DNA of 64,000 nucleotides from Hydrangea macrophylla (GCA_033977485.1 CM066984.1:33709501-33773500); one strand, 5' to 3'. Positions 33,364 through 46,079 are shown, numbered from the stretch's first letter. Translations and numbers: made by a program. The notes: generated by a model from the sequence alone, not told the origin.

Positions 33364-35619
33364 CAGACAGAGAGAAAGAGAGAGAAGAGAAAGAAAAGAA
33401 GAAGAAGAAAAGGGAGGAGAAAGGAGAAGGATTCCGGGTTCGTGGTCACGTGGGGAATCGCGGAGCATTCGTGGTTGTCAATTTTGGATCGAACTAGGTG
33501 AGTTAAAGATTTGTTTTTGGGTATATATATACACATATGTATATATATATATGTATACACTAGGGAATCCTATTAGTTCTTGTTAATTTGGTGATTTATT
33601 TTAAATTGTGTGTTGATCCCCATTTGTTATTATGGACTGATATAAACATTTATTTTTCTTCTTGTGATTTTATGAATGTGATCTCGGTGTATTAGGATAG
33701 ATTATGTGGATAGTTAATTTGATGAATGCACAAAGGAGAATAATTTTGATAATGAATAAATAATAAAAAAATTCGTTTTTATTTTATTTGAACAGTTGCA
33801 GAAACTTCAAAACATTATTAGAAATTCATGGCTTTGAATTTGAACATTCTGTCCGCGTGTCTTATGTAAAACATGATTCTGCACACTTTTTGTGTTTTAA
33901 GCTTTTCCTGATTCTGCACCGTTTGGGCAGAAAGTTAAGATTACAGTAGCAGTTTTCAATATAGTTAAACGTGCAAAATTGGAGAATATGATTTCTTATT
34001 ATGTACTTTTTGTATGCTAATATTAAATGTTGGGTTGAGGTTATTGCACCTAAAATAACTGACCTTATTGTGTGGTCATTTTAATAAAAATGAGTAAATT
34101 AGATATGTTGAATAGTATATTGAGGATTTTGTAATTTGATTGGAAATTATTGAGGGAAGATTATTATGGGTTAATTGATAAAACCCTTTATTGTAAGAAA
34201 TCAGAATGCATCTAAAAGTTAGAGATGTGATTAGACTATGATGAGACGGAACTATGTGATAAACATGAAATTCACAATTATTGGGATAATACGAACGATA
34301 AACAATAATTGCAACATAATTCCTTAGTGTTCACCGCTCCCCGTTGTGTGATATGTTTTGTTTTTGGTAGCTCGACTTGCTGAGTGTACCTTTTTGCCAG
34401 TGGCTTCGTGATCAAGCTGGCCTAAGCCTTATGCTCGGCTTATTTGTTAGACGTCTAGGCATATTGACTGGCCTTCTGTGTGTATACCTGGTTTGGTTGA
34501 TACCCCAACCAAACTAGCACCAGAGTGGATTTTGGTAGTATGTCCGGGCACACATGGGATATATGTGTGGGTGTACCATGGAGGGTGGCCAAGTGGTGAA
34601 GCTAGGGAATGCAAAGATAAATTTAAAGTTAATAAGTAATGAACATGGATTATTTCATAAGACTGATAAGCGTGGAAAAATGAATGCGACGTTTGAGTTA
34701 GAATGTGGACGGTTTGTATACGGAATTGTTTGCTTGGTTTATGATCATTCAATTTGCAGGATGGTGGGCCCACTAACATATTACAGGTTTGGCTCACCAT
34801 AAGTAATGGGTAAGTATGAAATTCGTAGTAGCTTTGGATTTTTGGGCAAGAAACTACTTGCCACCACATAAATGAAAACTACTCTTTTGTCCAAATATGT
34901 GTGTGGAACTACCTGTCTTGGCCCAAGAGTGTTGTAGTGTAATTTGTTGTCTACGGGTTCAAGTTGGATCCCTAAGACTTGTTATTTTGTTTAACTCATA
35001 CCAGTCATGTGACTGACCCGAGTGTGTTATGCATTCAGGTGCGTTTCTATATGAAACGTAGTTGGATGCACTTGTGGAGGTTTAGTATTTGGACATTTCC
35101 TGTGGAGCTTTTGATGTCTTGGAGTTGCAGTTGTGTAGAAGTGTAGTTTGTATTTGGTTGTATTTTTATTTATTTATTTATTTTAGGCATTGTGGCCGTA
35201 TTTGGATTATTGTAGCATGTATTGTATATTGTGTACTGGGAACGTTTTAGTTACTCTAACCAAGGGATGTATAGATTTTATTCATATTTATTTTTATTTT
35301 CGCTGAACTCTGTATGTGGACATTTTATTTATGAAAATGATGTTTTTTTTTTAAATTGAAAAGTGATATAATATTTATAATGGAACTTTATTTCTTTTAC
35401 AATGAAATGGATGTTTGGGAATACATGTTTAATAATAAAGAGTTTTACTTTAAACACAAGATCACATGTCCTTATTTAAGGAGTATTAAATACTGTTTTC
35501 AATAAATTTTCTGTTAGCATATGGGAGGGTGTCGCTCTCGTGATTTTTGGTAATTGAATATTAGTCCGGATACAGGCTCTGGATTGAATATTTGGTTGTC
35601 CAAAAATCGGGGTGTGACA
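32850..35619 (+). repeat. F 5' LTR
   Basis: TGTAACAACCC...GGGGTGTGACA. It contains a (GT)n(GA)n tract at about 33333-33385. Reading frames here (for example 34447-34869) are repeated in the other LTR simply because the LTRs are nearly identical. Confidence 0.95.
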
Positions 35620-35622
35620 GTT

Positions 35623-35634
35623 TGGTATCAGAGC
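35623..35634 (+). promoter_or_regulatory. F primer binding site (tRNA-Met)
   Basis: TGGTATCAGAGC lies three bases after the LTR end. This is the standard plant LTR-element site complementary to the 3' end of initiator tRNA-Met. Confidence 0.92.
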
Positions 35635-36672
35635 TTAAGGTTAGCTTAGCGAGTCTAGGTGATCCTCGGAATGTGGATTAAGGAGTTGGTCAGAGTTATA
35701 GGTTTGCGATTTATTGGGTTCGGGTCATGTGTGTCTATGTGTTTACTTTTGTAAAAGTTAACTACAGATGTGTACCTATTATTAAAAAAAAAAAAAAAAA
35801 ATTTAGTTGATTTTAAATGTATACCATATTAGGAGTATTGGTAACGTTATTTACTATTGATTAGTAGAGCATGCATCATTTTAATTCTCATGGGATGAAA
35901 TAGTAGAGGGGAGATGTAATTTTCTTCGTCAGGCGGTTGAGTTCAGGAGTAGTACTGGAATATCTTCTTCGAGTTATTATTATCTGGCAGTATCAACTTA
36001 ACATTCAGAAGGGTATTATTCTATTGGAGTATCGGGATTCTCTTATTCTCAGAAGACTTATTATTTTATCAGCAGGATTTCTATTGTCCCTTTTATTATC
36101 TACTGAGTTGATTATTGGACTTCATTTATTGGGCATTTGGACTTCTTATACTATCGGCGAATCTGCCATATTCTCTATGGGTGTTCTGTACAACCGTCTA
36201 TTATTACGGATTTTCTTGATTTCTGATTATTACCAGACAAGGATATATTTCTATTCAGTGCCAGAAAATATTTCTCAGATGTGGTTGGAGCGGTAAGTAA
36301 GTATTGGATATCCCGATGAAGTGTTGTGCGGGACACAGTAAGAGGGGAACATGTGCATACACGTAGTCATATCTTTGTGAAATTAATCAATTGTTGCTTT
36401 TAATAAATGGTTAATATCTAGTGCTTTATGTGAAATTATGTGCTTTACCTTACTGGTGTTGTGTCTTGTGTGTCTGTTAAAATTTAACAAGCGACTATAT
36501 GAGACTATGGGTATATACATGAGTGTTTCCTTTTTTGGATTATTCGCTCGATGTACCAGGTCTCATTACTGTCGGGAGTTAAACGATAGCGACACTTCGA
36601 TGTTGGATTGCTTTCATTGTGTGTTTAACGTCATGCATATTAATTATCTGTATTTGTTGCACCCCAAATTTC
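35635..36672 (+). other. F internal region, no recognised gene
   Basis: About 1 kb of AT-rich sequence with an A-run at 35785-35801. Frames of 119 codons (35937-36296) and 96 codons (36438-36728) show no gag, protease or pol motif; the second runs into the LTR, so neither is supported as a gene. Confidence 0.6.
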
Positions 36673-36701
36673 GGGACGAAATTTCTTTAAGGAGGGTAGA
36701 A
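36673..36701 (+). promoter_or_regulatory. F polypurine tract
   Basis: GGGACGAAATTTC is followed by AAGGAGGGTAGAA, immediately before TGTAACAACCC. The same layout as in chromovirus D and other Tekay/Del elements. Confidence 0.85.
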
Positions 36702-37183
36702 TGTAACAACCCTAAAATTTCTATGTAAATAATTATTTTAATTATTATTTTCAGTTAGCAATATTATATGAGTGTGCCTATGTAAGACATGTGTTTGGAA
36801 AATTTTAAGTGTTTGGTGGACATATAAATTAAATCATGAGTGAGCGCGTTTAGTTTGGAAGTTATATTTTATTAATTTATATTTGTTAAAAAAATAAAAT
36901 GAAGGGTTGATATGTATTTTTGTTATATAGTGTTTACAAGCCCGCGAATGTGTTAAATAATGTAATTAACATTAAAACTTAGTACCGGGGTCATGGGTAC
37001 CCATTGGGCTACTCATTTTAACACTTTGTACTGCATTCTGGGCTCATATAGGTCTCTTTTGTGAGCCCACAAGAAGAAAAACGGAATTTATATATTTTTG
37101 TGTGTTTTATTTACATGTGTTGTGTGTGTAGTGTACATATATCTTATATTAAAAACCCTAGCCACCCAAAAGAAAGAACAGAC

Positions 37184-37225
<42 letters not shown>

Positions 37226-39482
37226 CAGAGAGAAAGAGAGAGAAGAGAAAGAAAAGAAGAAGAAGAAAAGGGAGGAGAAAGGAGAAGGATTCCGGGTTCG
37301 TGGTCACGTGGGGAATCGCGGAGCATTCGTGGTTGTCAATTTTGGATCGAACTAGGTGAGTTAAAGATTTGTTTTTGGGTATATATATACACATATGTAT
37401 ATATATATATATATGTATACACTAGGGAATCCTATTAGTTCTTGTTAATTTGGTGATTTGTTTTAAATTGTGTGTTGATCCCCATTTGTTATTATGGACT
37501 GATATAAACATTTATTTTTCTTCTTGTGATTTTATGAATGTGATCTCGGTGTATTAGGATAGATTATGTGGATAGTTAATTTGATGAATGCACAAAGGAG
37601 AATAATTTTGATACTGAATAAATAATAAAAAAATTAGTTTTTATTTTATTTTAACAGTTGCAGAAACTTCAAAACATTATTAGAAATTCATGGCTTTGAA
37701 TTTGAACATTCTGTCCGCGCGTGTCTTATGTAAAACATGATTCTGCACACTTTTTGTGTTTTAAGTTTTTCCTGATTCTGCACCGTTTGGGCAGAAAGTT
37801 AAGATTACAGTAGCAGTTTTCAATATAGTTAAACGTGCAAAATTGGAGAATATGATTTCTTATTATGTGCTTTTTGTATGCTAATATTAAATGTTGGGTT
37901 GAGGTTATTGCACCTAAAATAACTGACCTTATTGTGTGGTCATTTTAATAAAAATGAGTAAATTAGATATGTTGAATAGTATATTGAGGATTTTGTAATT
38001 TGATTGGAAATTATTGAGGGAAGATTATTATGGGTTAATTGATAAAACCCTTTATTGTAAGAAATCAGAATGCATCTAAAAGTTAGAGATGTGATTAGAC
38101 TATGATGAGACGGAACTATGTGATAAACATGAAATTCACAATTATTGGGATAATACGAACGATAAACAATAATTGCAACATAATTCCTTAGTGTTCACCG
38201 CTCCCCGTTGTGTGATATGTTTTGTTTTTGGTAGCTCGACTTGCTGAGTGTACCTTTTTGCCAGTGGCTTCGTGATCAAGCTGGCCTAAGCCTTATGCTC
38301 GGCTTATTTGTTAGACGTCTAGGCATATTGACTGGCCTTCTGTGTGTATACCTGGTTTGGTTGATACCCCAACCAAACTAGCACCAGAGTGGATGTTGGT
38401 AGTATGTCCGGGCACACATGGGATATATGTGTGGGTGTACCATGGAGGGTGGCCAAGTGGTGAAGCTAGGGAATGCAAAGATAAATTTAAAGTTAATAAG
38501 TAATGAACATGGATTATTTCATAAGACTGATAAGCGTGGAAAAATGAATGCGACGTTTGAGTTAGAATGTGGACGGTTTGTATACGGAATTGCTTGCTTG
38601 GTTTATGATCATTCAATTTGCAGGATGGTGGGCCCACTAACGTATTACAGGTTTGGCTCACCATAAGTAATGGGTAAGTATGAAATTCGTAGTAGCTTTG
38701 GATTTTTGGGCAAGAAACTACTTGCCACCACATAAATGGAAACTACTCTTTTGTCCAAATATGTGTGTGGAACTACCTGTCTTGGCCCAAGAGTGTTGTA
38801 GTGTAATTTGTTGTCTACGGGTTCAAGTTGGATCCCTAAGACTTGTTATTTTGTTTAACTCATACCAGTCATGTGACTGACCCGAGTGTGTTATGCATTC
38901 GGGTGCGTTTCTATATGAAACGTTGTTGGATGCACTTGTGCAGGTTTAGTATTTGGACATTTCCTGTGGAGCTTTTGATGTCTTGGAGTTGCAGTTGTGT
39001 AGAAGTGTAGTTTGCATTTGGTTGTATTTTTATTTATTTATTTATTTTAGGCATTGTGGCCGTATTTGGATTATTGTAGCATGTATTGTATATTGTGTAC
39101 TGGGAACGTTTTAGTTACTCTGACCAAGGGATGTATAGATTTTATTCATATTTATTTTTATTTTCGCTGAACTCTGTATGTGGATATTTTATTTATGAAA
39201 ATGATGTTTTTTTTTAAATTGAAAAGTGATATAATATTTATAATGGAACTTTATTTCTTTTACAATGAAATGGATGTTTGGGAATACATGTTTAATAATA
39301 AAGAGTTTTACTTTAAACACAAGATCACATGTCCTTATTTAAGGAGTATTAAATACTGTTTTCAATAAATTTTCTGTTAGTATATGGGAGGGTGTCGCTC
39401 TCGTGATTTTTGGTAATTGAATATTAGTCCGGATACAGGCTCTGGATTGAATATTTGGTTGTCTAAAAATCGGGGTGTGACA
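36702..39482 (+). repeat. F 3' LTR
   Basis: Nearly identical to 32850-35619. By eye I count about twenty substitutions plus small indels, mainly a longer (GT)n run at about 37183. The low divergence marks F as the youngest insertion among those with two readable LTRs. Confidence 0.95.
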
Positions 39483-41601
39483 AGAAACTTTGAGGATAGT
39501 TTGGAGGTGACCCTCTAATCTTAGTTGTGTTTTCTTTCTTTTGAGCTTCTAATTTACAAGTCATTTAGTTTTTCTTGATTAAGTTTTAGAGTTTGTTAAG
39601 TAAACTTGGAAGTCCTTACTTCCTAGTTCTTTGATCCTTCTTCTATTTTTCTTGTTTATGTTCTTCTTTTGAGATTCTTGGAGATCTTCAATATCTCCTT
39701 TGAAAGTTCTTGAGTTTGATGTTTTGAATCTCATGTAAGCTTATACTTCACATGGGAGTCAAAGTTTGATCATCACTTTTTATAAATAAATAGATGGATC
39801 CAAGTCCATGCTTATGACTTGAGTCCTCTAGCTTGATGTTTCATGGAATCCCTTCTATATTTCTTTGAGACCCATGAGTATTAACTATATCTTCATCTCC
39901 AATGACCATCAAGTGGTAGGAGAAAGTATTTTGGGTCTAAACTCATCCCTATGATTTTGATTCATCATCTTGAGATTTCATGAAGTCTATTCATACTTCA
40001 TTTGAAATCTACAAATATAAAAGTCTCTAGCCTCCAATGACCATCAAATGGTAGGAGAAGTTGTTTGGTTTAAACCCAACTTCATGGTTTAATAGTTGGA
40101 GTTACCAAATAAAAGTTGAACTTGACAAATGAAAATAGTGAGTTCACAAACTATTTTTGATCAAAGATTTTTAGTTCGAAATCTAACCGTTGAAATCAAG
40201 TGAAACCAACGGGAAAGTGTCAATAACACGATATTATACCACTGTAATTTTTGTTTTAAGGTGGTTTCATGTTTAGAATGGTTTGATCATGAGTTTTGTG
40301 ACACAAATACAATCTATCCAGAGTTTCAGAATAGTTTCAGAACAGTGACACTCTTTTGAAACAATTAAATCAGAGTTCTAATAAAATGTTTGTGACTCCA
40401 AATATTTTTTTCTATGAAGTTTAATGTGTTAGGAAGTCACCCTAAAACGAACAAAGTATTTCTGATTTTTTTGCTACTTTTAAAAAATCAAACAATATCT
40501 CTGGACAGAGAGTTGTACATCTCTGAGTGATGTCTGGTTTTTGTCCTTTTCCCGGAGATCCGACCGTTGAAACTTTGATTTTCTTTTTGATTTGGAAACT
40601 AGACTCACAGAGGCATCTTGTGTCCAAAATTCACCGACATCAAACCATGAGAGACATGCTTTTTATTTCCTTAAAGTTCTGATCTGCTCTCTGCAATTTT
40701 CAGAGTTTTATGACACATTTGACCAACTTTGTAAATAATGGTCCACATGACTTTTCTATGACCTAAGGCTTAAACCATGTTTTAATAATGATTAGTTGAG
40801 CTTGAATTCAAAGTTTAAGAGTATTTCATAGTCTATCCTTGTCCATGTACATATTCATCCATATGGTTTGGCACTTGTAATTAGGATTTATTTGCTTTGG
40901 ATTTAATTACATTAGATAGATTTAAGCTAGAAATTTAGGATTGTTATTTCTAACATCATATTTTGCATATCATGTGAACTAACCCTTTGTTTTGTAGCGC
41001 TATTAAGGTACGATTTCTCAATCCCTCTCTAGTTTATTAAATTCCTTGATTTTTATTTGATTTTCGACCTTATGCGCGACACCTTAGAGTTAAGATTTGC
41101 CTTATGTGTATATATGGATGAGAGACTCTTTTCCTAGGTTTTATTTAATCGCATGCATTGCACGCTTAATATTCGCAGCCGGATCCCGGGTAAGCTCTCT
41201 CGTTCCTTATTACACATCATATCGCCTGCTACTTGACATATGTGGCTTATGAATGATATTTTTGTCATTAGCAATTTTACACCATTTCCAACATGCTTGT
41301 GTTATGTATACCTATATATGTATTAATTGAGGGCATGCTTAGATTATTAATTCGATTAAATGGATGTTGAGTAGAGGCCTATCGCGAGATAGGATGAGAG
41401 GGGGTGTTTTAGTCCGCCGGGCTCCTTCCCCTCTCATTCCATAATCCCCGGACCCAGTTAATCTTTGGTTTCGCAAAAGATCAGTTTCCTCTTGAAATGG
41501 TTTCTTAATTTTTCCTTTTAAAAATTAAGTGGCGACTCTTTGAAATTTGAAAAATTGTTTTAAAAAAACAAAAGTGGGCCCAAATGCCGGTATCCACAAT
41601 C

Positions 41602-41651
41602 TGGCGACTCTGCTGGGGATCGAACCCAGAATCTCTGGTTTCGCAGACCAG
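41602..41651 (+). promoter_or_regulatory. Extended tRNA-Arg primer binding site of Tat B (50 nt)
   Basis: Starts TGGCGACTC three bases after the LTR end. The reverse complement folds as anticodon arm plus T arm plus acceptor 3' strand plus CCA, with anticodon GCG (complement at 41642-41644). It differs from the Tat A copy at one acceptor-strand position. Similarity to tRNA stops at position 27 in both. Confidence 0.88.
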
Positions 41652-42949
41652 AAATTCATATTTTGGGTTCACTTGAGGATTAGACTTGAAAGCATCCTTT
41701 TAATCGAATTAATTAATCTTTGTATGCCTGTTGCATTTCACTTGCATGTCCAGCCAGTCGATTGCACGGAACTATGACCTTGGAGGCTCGGGGCAACCCG
41801 GTCGGTCAAGTCATCATGGGACTGTGTGATCACCCTTGATCTCGTACCATGATTTGGTATATGAAGCATCCTATCGGGTGTGTGTCAAGGGTCCCTTATT
41901 TGACCAAAACCCAGCTTTTGCATAGTAGTTTCTATAGAACCTTTCAATCTTAGAAAATCAACTCTTGATTAGGATTATATGCTAGGAAGTTTTGTATGCC
42001 CGGAAGGGATTACTTGAGATGATGACGATGCTTGCTTGATGAAAGATGTATAATCTTTTAATCACCTTTTAGCAATTTCTCCTCATGTTCCACGACATTT
42101 GGAGAACATGCCGAACCTTGATTATAAGATTATACTTCTTATATCATGTTAGCTAAGTATCATTGACCTTGTATGCATCCAAATTCATGAAAAGTACGGT
42201 GATAATCTGATCATGTGATCCTTCTACCCGAAGAATTTTAAATCTATCTTTGAAAGCAAATGGATTTTTGTAATCTTTGTTCCAAAGTTTTCAATTGCTC
42301 TTTTCAAAAAAAAAAAAAAAAAAAAAACTTTGGAGTTCACTCTTGATTAAAGCTCCAAACTAATATTTGGGAATTGTTTTTTTTAGTAGAAATGCTCTTC
42401 AAATGAATTTCAAAGCCGAATTCCAATCCAATCATCGTTATTCCCATTTTTAAATAAAAGATTCAAAATCATTGAGAATTGTTTTTGAAAAATCTCATCA
42501 TTTAAAGAAATGTTTTTCAAATGAATTTCGAAAATTTTGCATACCTGACCTTTGAAAGGGTAACGAGGATCACAATGAAAAGAGGAATTGGCGCACTTGA
42601 CATGGGTGAAGATTTTATGTGTTTATGTGTTATGTGTTAGGATTAGGATTTTCTTTTCTTTGACATTTAGATTAGGCACACACGCACTTGCATTTCATCT
42701 GCGTGCCATGAGTGCGGTGCATATCAAATCATCAAAGCATTGCATGCATGTAGAATCCAAATTTACGCCATCCTCTTTCCAGTCAAGATCAAAGTAACTC
42801 AATAGTTCATCAAAATTCCTTGCCTCCTGAAAATCGATTTTGCATGCGGGCATTTTCATGTCGTGAACCTGTAGAAAGAGTGGAACAACCATATCCCCTG
42901 GTGAGGACACTTCTGACCTCTTGGGTTTGTCTTCTTGATTTAGGAGAAC
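41652..42949 (+). other. 5' leader of Tat B
   Basis: About 1.3 kb without a supported gene. 41760-42190 is highly similar to the Tat A leader. An A-run of about 20 bases lies near 42308. Confidence 0.75.
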
Positions 42950-43948
42950 ATGGACCATCATCTTGAGATTGATCCGCCAATGGCTTTAAGAGCTTTGAAA
43001 GAGAGAGTGAATAAGCTGCAAGCCACCATTGAGCAACAGAACTTAAGGGTGAATCAATTGGAGAGGGTAACACTCGAGCTCTATCAGTTACTCAAAAAGC
43101 AAGTGGGTTTGAATGAGGTAGTGATGAACAAATTGGGGAAGGGAATAATAGATCACCCGGCCAAGCGCCAAAATCCACATCCAAGCCCAACCAATCACCA
43201 CAGCCCATGTCCAAATCCAACCTATCCCCAAAGTCTATACCCAAGCTCAACCAGTCACCGAAGCCCATATCCATGCCCAATCCCAACGAACCAAAGAGTT
43301 ATTCCAAGCCCACATCTCAGCCCAAAAGGAAACTCAAGTTCAAAGTCGAATCAGAAATTAAGCCGAGCCGGCAGGTCAAGAATATTCACCAACCTCGGCA
43401 TGACATTATCCATGGCCCTTGGTCACCTCATCAAGAGTGGTCACCTCAATTCCCTGGACCCAAGGCCACCATCAAATCCCTTACCTCGCAAACACGACAA
43501 ATCCTTGTACTGCGCCTATCACCAGACTCAAGGCCACAATACCGATTTTTGTTCGAGACTCCGCCATGAGATCCAGGATCTCATTGATCAGAAAATCATC
43601 ACTCTTTCGCCAAATCCACTGAGTGACCTTTGGCATAATGATCATGACTTACAAGCTCTTTACTCTCCGACCTCTCAATCCCAGCTATCACTGAGCACCC
43701 TCAGGGGATTTGCTGCATCCATGAGTGCGCAACAACCAACTGACCCTGGCCCAATCAACAAATGTGGAAAAGGCATTGATAGCACTTGGTATGAGTCAGA
43801 TGAATATTGTCCCGTGGATGATATTTTTGCACACATGCTGTTGGGGGAAGGCGAACCCGGAGGTTCAAATGATGATAGTGAAGTGATAGTGTTTGGAAGT
43901 ACTGTTGTTGAAGTAAATGTGGATGCTCTTGGAAATTTAACAAATTGA
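42950..43948 (+). CDS. Tat B shortened gag-like protein, 332 aa
   Basis: Starts MDHHLEIDPPMALRALKERV. A predicted coiled coil lies at about residues 12-60 (VNKLQATIEQQNLRVNQLER). A low-complexity Pro/Ser/Asn stretch at about 72-140 is encoded by roughly 30-bp imperfect repeats. A segment homologous to Tat A gag follows (LGMTLSMALGHLIKSGHL, matching LGVSLSTALDRLLAKGHL). The same CX2HX4HX4C knuckle is in YCAYHQTQGHNTDFC (about 210), followed by RLRHEIQDLID, and STWYESDE near the end matches the Tat A linker. The capsid-type gag domain, protease and G-patch are missing. The frame is open, implying it was kept under selection or is recent. It may bind element RNA for packaging by a helper; that role is inferred. 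Confidence 0.8.
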   Translation: MDHHLEIDPPMALRALKERVNKLQATIEQQNLRVNQLERVTLELYQLLKKQVGLNEVVMNKLGKGIIDHPAKRQNPHPSPTNHHSPCPNPTYPQSLYPSSTSHRSPYPCPIPTNQRVIPSPHLSPKGNSSSKSNQKLSRAGRSRIFTNLGMTLSMALGHLIKSGHLNSLDPRPPSNPLPRKHDKSLYCAYHQTQGHNTDFCSRLRHEIQDLIDQKIITLSPNPLSDLWHNDHDLQALYSPTSQSQLSLSTLRGFAASMSAQQPTDPGPINKCGKGIDSTWYESDEYCPVDDIFAHMLLGEGEPGGSNDDSEVIVFGSTVVEVNVDALGNLTN

Positions 43949-46079
43949 AAATCATCTGTGACACTCCAGTTGAGATCATGTCAAGTCTAGTCCGGTCCGG
44001 TAGGAGTCAAGTGTCAAGTCCAGTCGAGTTTTCGAGTCAGTCTGTATCAAGTTTAGTTTCAAATCTTTTTATCGAGTCGAGTAATGTAATCCTCCTTCTA
44101 TCCTAGTTGAATAAAGTCTCATTTTGTTTGATTCAGTGTGTTAAGTCGTGAATGTATGAATCATCAAGACTAAAAATAAAAAATAAAAAAAAATAAAAAT
44201 AAAAAAAGTCACCTTTTCAAACGATCATGGAAAATACTTTGTTAATAAATCTTTGCATTGAAAAGGATCCCCAAGTGATTAAAGCAAATTTTAGTGCCAA
44301 AACCATGGAGAGGTAGAGAATTGATTAGCTTTACTTTAAGAATTTAAAAAAGCTCTTGCTCAATCTTGAAAAGATGAACTTGGAACTTGAAGCTTGCTCA
44401 CCATCCCCTTCTTCCAAATACCAAGCCTAAAAGATGAGCCCACAATTCAAAGCCATAAACTTGGTCCTTGGTGGTAGCCAGATATTTTAAATGAACTTCT
44501 TCTTCCCAAAAAAAAAAAAAACAAAAAAAGGAAGAGAGAAAAGAAAAAGCTTGCTAGGATGAAAACCCGAAAGGGCGCCTAGGCAAAAGTTAGAGCAAAA
44601 ATGCGTGTTGATTTCAAACTCTGGATCCTAGCCAGTCAAAATGTGAGATAGTGAGGTAGAGAAAACAAATGAAAGAGAAAATAAAAGCAAAGAATAAGAT
44701 TTAGAATTCTTGAGTACTTCAAAGAACATCATTGGCACATGAATTATCCCAGGGCTTTGTGTCATTCTCAACAAAGAAAAGAAATTGGAAATGAAAAGAG
44801 AGATTTGAAAGTATCGATTAAGCTCACATTTTTGTGAGAGGCAATGGCTAAGAGGACATGAAACAATGCAAAGATATCTTTGAGAAAAATAAAGAGTGAT
44901 TTGGAGGGCTGATATCGCTTTGTGAATATGATAGAATATGAATAAAACATGATGAGAGTTGTAAAGATTAACTGGCTAGTGAAAAGGTTAAAGAATCAAC
45001 CGTCCAAAAAAAAAAAAAAGAAGAAAAGAAAAGATAAAAGAGAATAATGGAAAAAGTAGTTCATCATGCTACACAAGGGCTACCACAAGTGACATACACT
45101 CCCTAGATCCAAATGGCAACATGGCTCGAAAAGCCCACCAATTCTTGAAGCCTTATTCTTTCAAGACCTCCAGAATTGATGAACTACGTTTTGACCTGAT
45201 TCCCACTTGGGGATACGTAGGCAACTTACTCGGTTCGGTCATCACCCTATCATCTCATGCTATCTTTCTTTCAGGCCTTGGCCGAACTACTTTGGACCTG
45301 ATTCCCACTCAGGGATAAGTAGGCGAACCTCCCGAGGTTCTCGGTCCATGACCATCCCTACAACTATAAGCATCATCCTTTTGCGTCTTTTGGTTTCCTT
45401 CCTTCAGGCTAAGGGCAAATGCATACCGCCAAACCAGGGGCAAACTTTGTTTGCTGAACACCTCATTTAATCCCGAAAGCAATGCCTTCGAGTCTTATTC
45501 AAACTAAAGGCAAACTCCGTTTTCCAAAATCCCTCTATGTCAAAAGCAAGTTCTCAAGTAATCAAGTTCGTTTTGAAAGGATTGAAATAGAGTGCCTTTC
45601 ATTCTATAAGCTAAAGCACTAATTTGAAGCACATTCTAGATGGGCAAAGAATTCGCTAAATCAAAAGGGGAAGTTTTCAAAGTTTAGATTTACCAGCAAA
45701 GTACTACCATTGGTAAGATAATGAATAAATCAAAGATGAGATGATACATTATTCACGATGAATGCACATTGATTCATGATGAATGAAGAGTTTGAGTCAG
45801 TCATTTTGAGTAACTAGCTTTGTCAGGTCTGTCCTCCTTTGATGAGTCAATAAATGGTCTCAAATGTGTGGGTTTAAGATGATGAACAAAGATTTGAAAA
45901 GTCTTCATGAGCATCCCAAGAGCAGTACGAGCAGAGGTTTCGAACACTATCACAGCATAAAGTGGCAATATAAGAAGAGTCCAAGACTAGGGGCAAAGGT
46001 GACTTCCCTCTTTTGACATAATCGATGTGTTTCTTCCAAAGGTCCGCAAATGCAGAAAATCATTCTTTATATCAACTCC
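43949..46079 (+). other. Tat B central noncoding region
   Basis: This replaces the protease-pol region. A-rich low-complexity tracts lie at 44165-44205, 44505-44550 and 45008-45035. Two copies of the Tat 3' word lie at 45195-45230 (CTGATTCCCACTTGGGGAT) and 45298-45325, with nearby GGGGCAAAC words (45410-45440). No pol remnant is recognised. Confidence 0.6.

Larger units (their letters stand above)
32850..39482 (+). mobile_element. Coding-poor LTR element F (LARD/TRIM-like, Tekay-type ends)
   Basis: Two direct repeats, 32850-35619 (2770 bp) and 36702-39482 (2781 bp), flank only 1.08 kb. TGGTATCAGAGC (35623-35634) fits initiator tRNA-Met priming, and a Tekay-like polypurine tract precedes the second LTR. 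AGAAA flanks both ends (32845-32849 and 39483-39487). No gag or pol domain is recognisable. The ends resemble those of chromoviruses, suggesting a Tekay-type helper. Confidence 0.93.
32007..41598 (+). repeat. Tat B 5' LTR, interrupted by F
   Basis: It starts TGTAAACACC (3' LTR: TGTAGACACC) and ends TATCCACA. F occupies 32850-39482 with duplicated AGAAA. The two LTR parts match the 3' LTR closely by eye, so B inserted fairly recently. Confidence 0.95.

Noticed and set aside
33246..33497. Lys/Glu/Arg-rich frames here and at 37061-37438
   Set aside because: They are produced by the (GT)n(GA)n microsatellite of the F LTRs.
34447..34869. A 140-codon frame repeated at 38311-38733 as a conserved gene
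   Set aside because: It lies in both F LTRs, which are nearly identical overall. Differences are not biased to third positions and no known domain is seen.
32850..39482. A local segmental duplication of about 2.8 kb
   Set aside because: The two copies have TG/CA ends, a primer site after the first, a polypurine tract before the second and a 5-bp target duplication outside, so they are LTRs.
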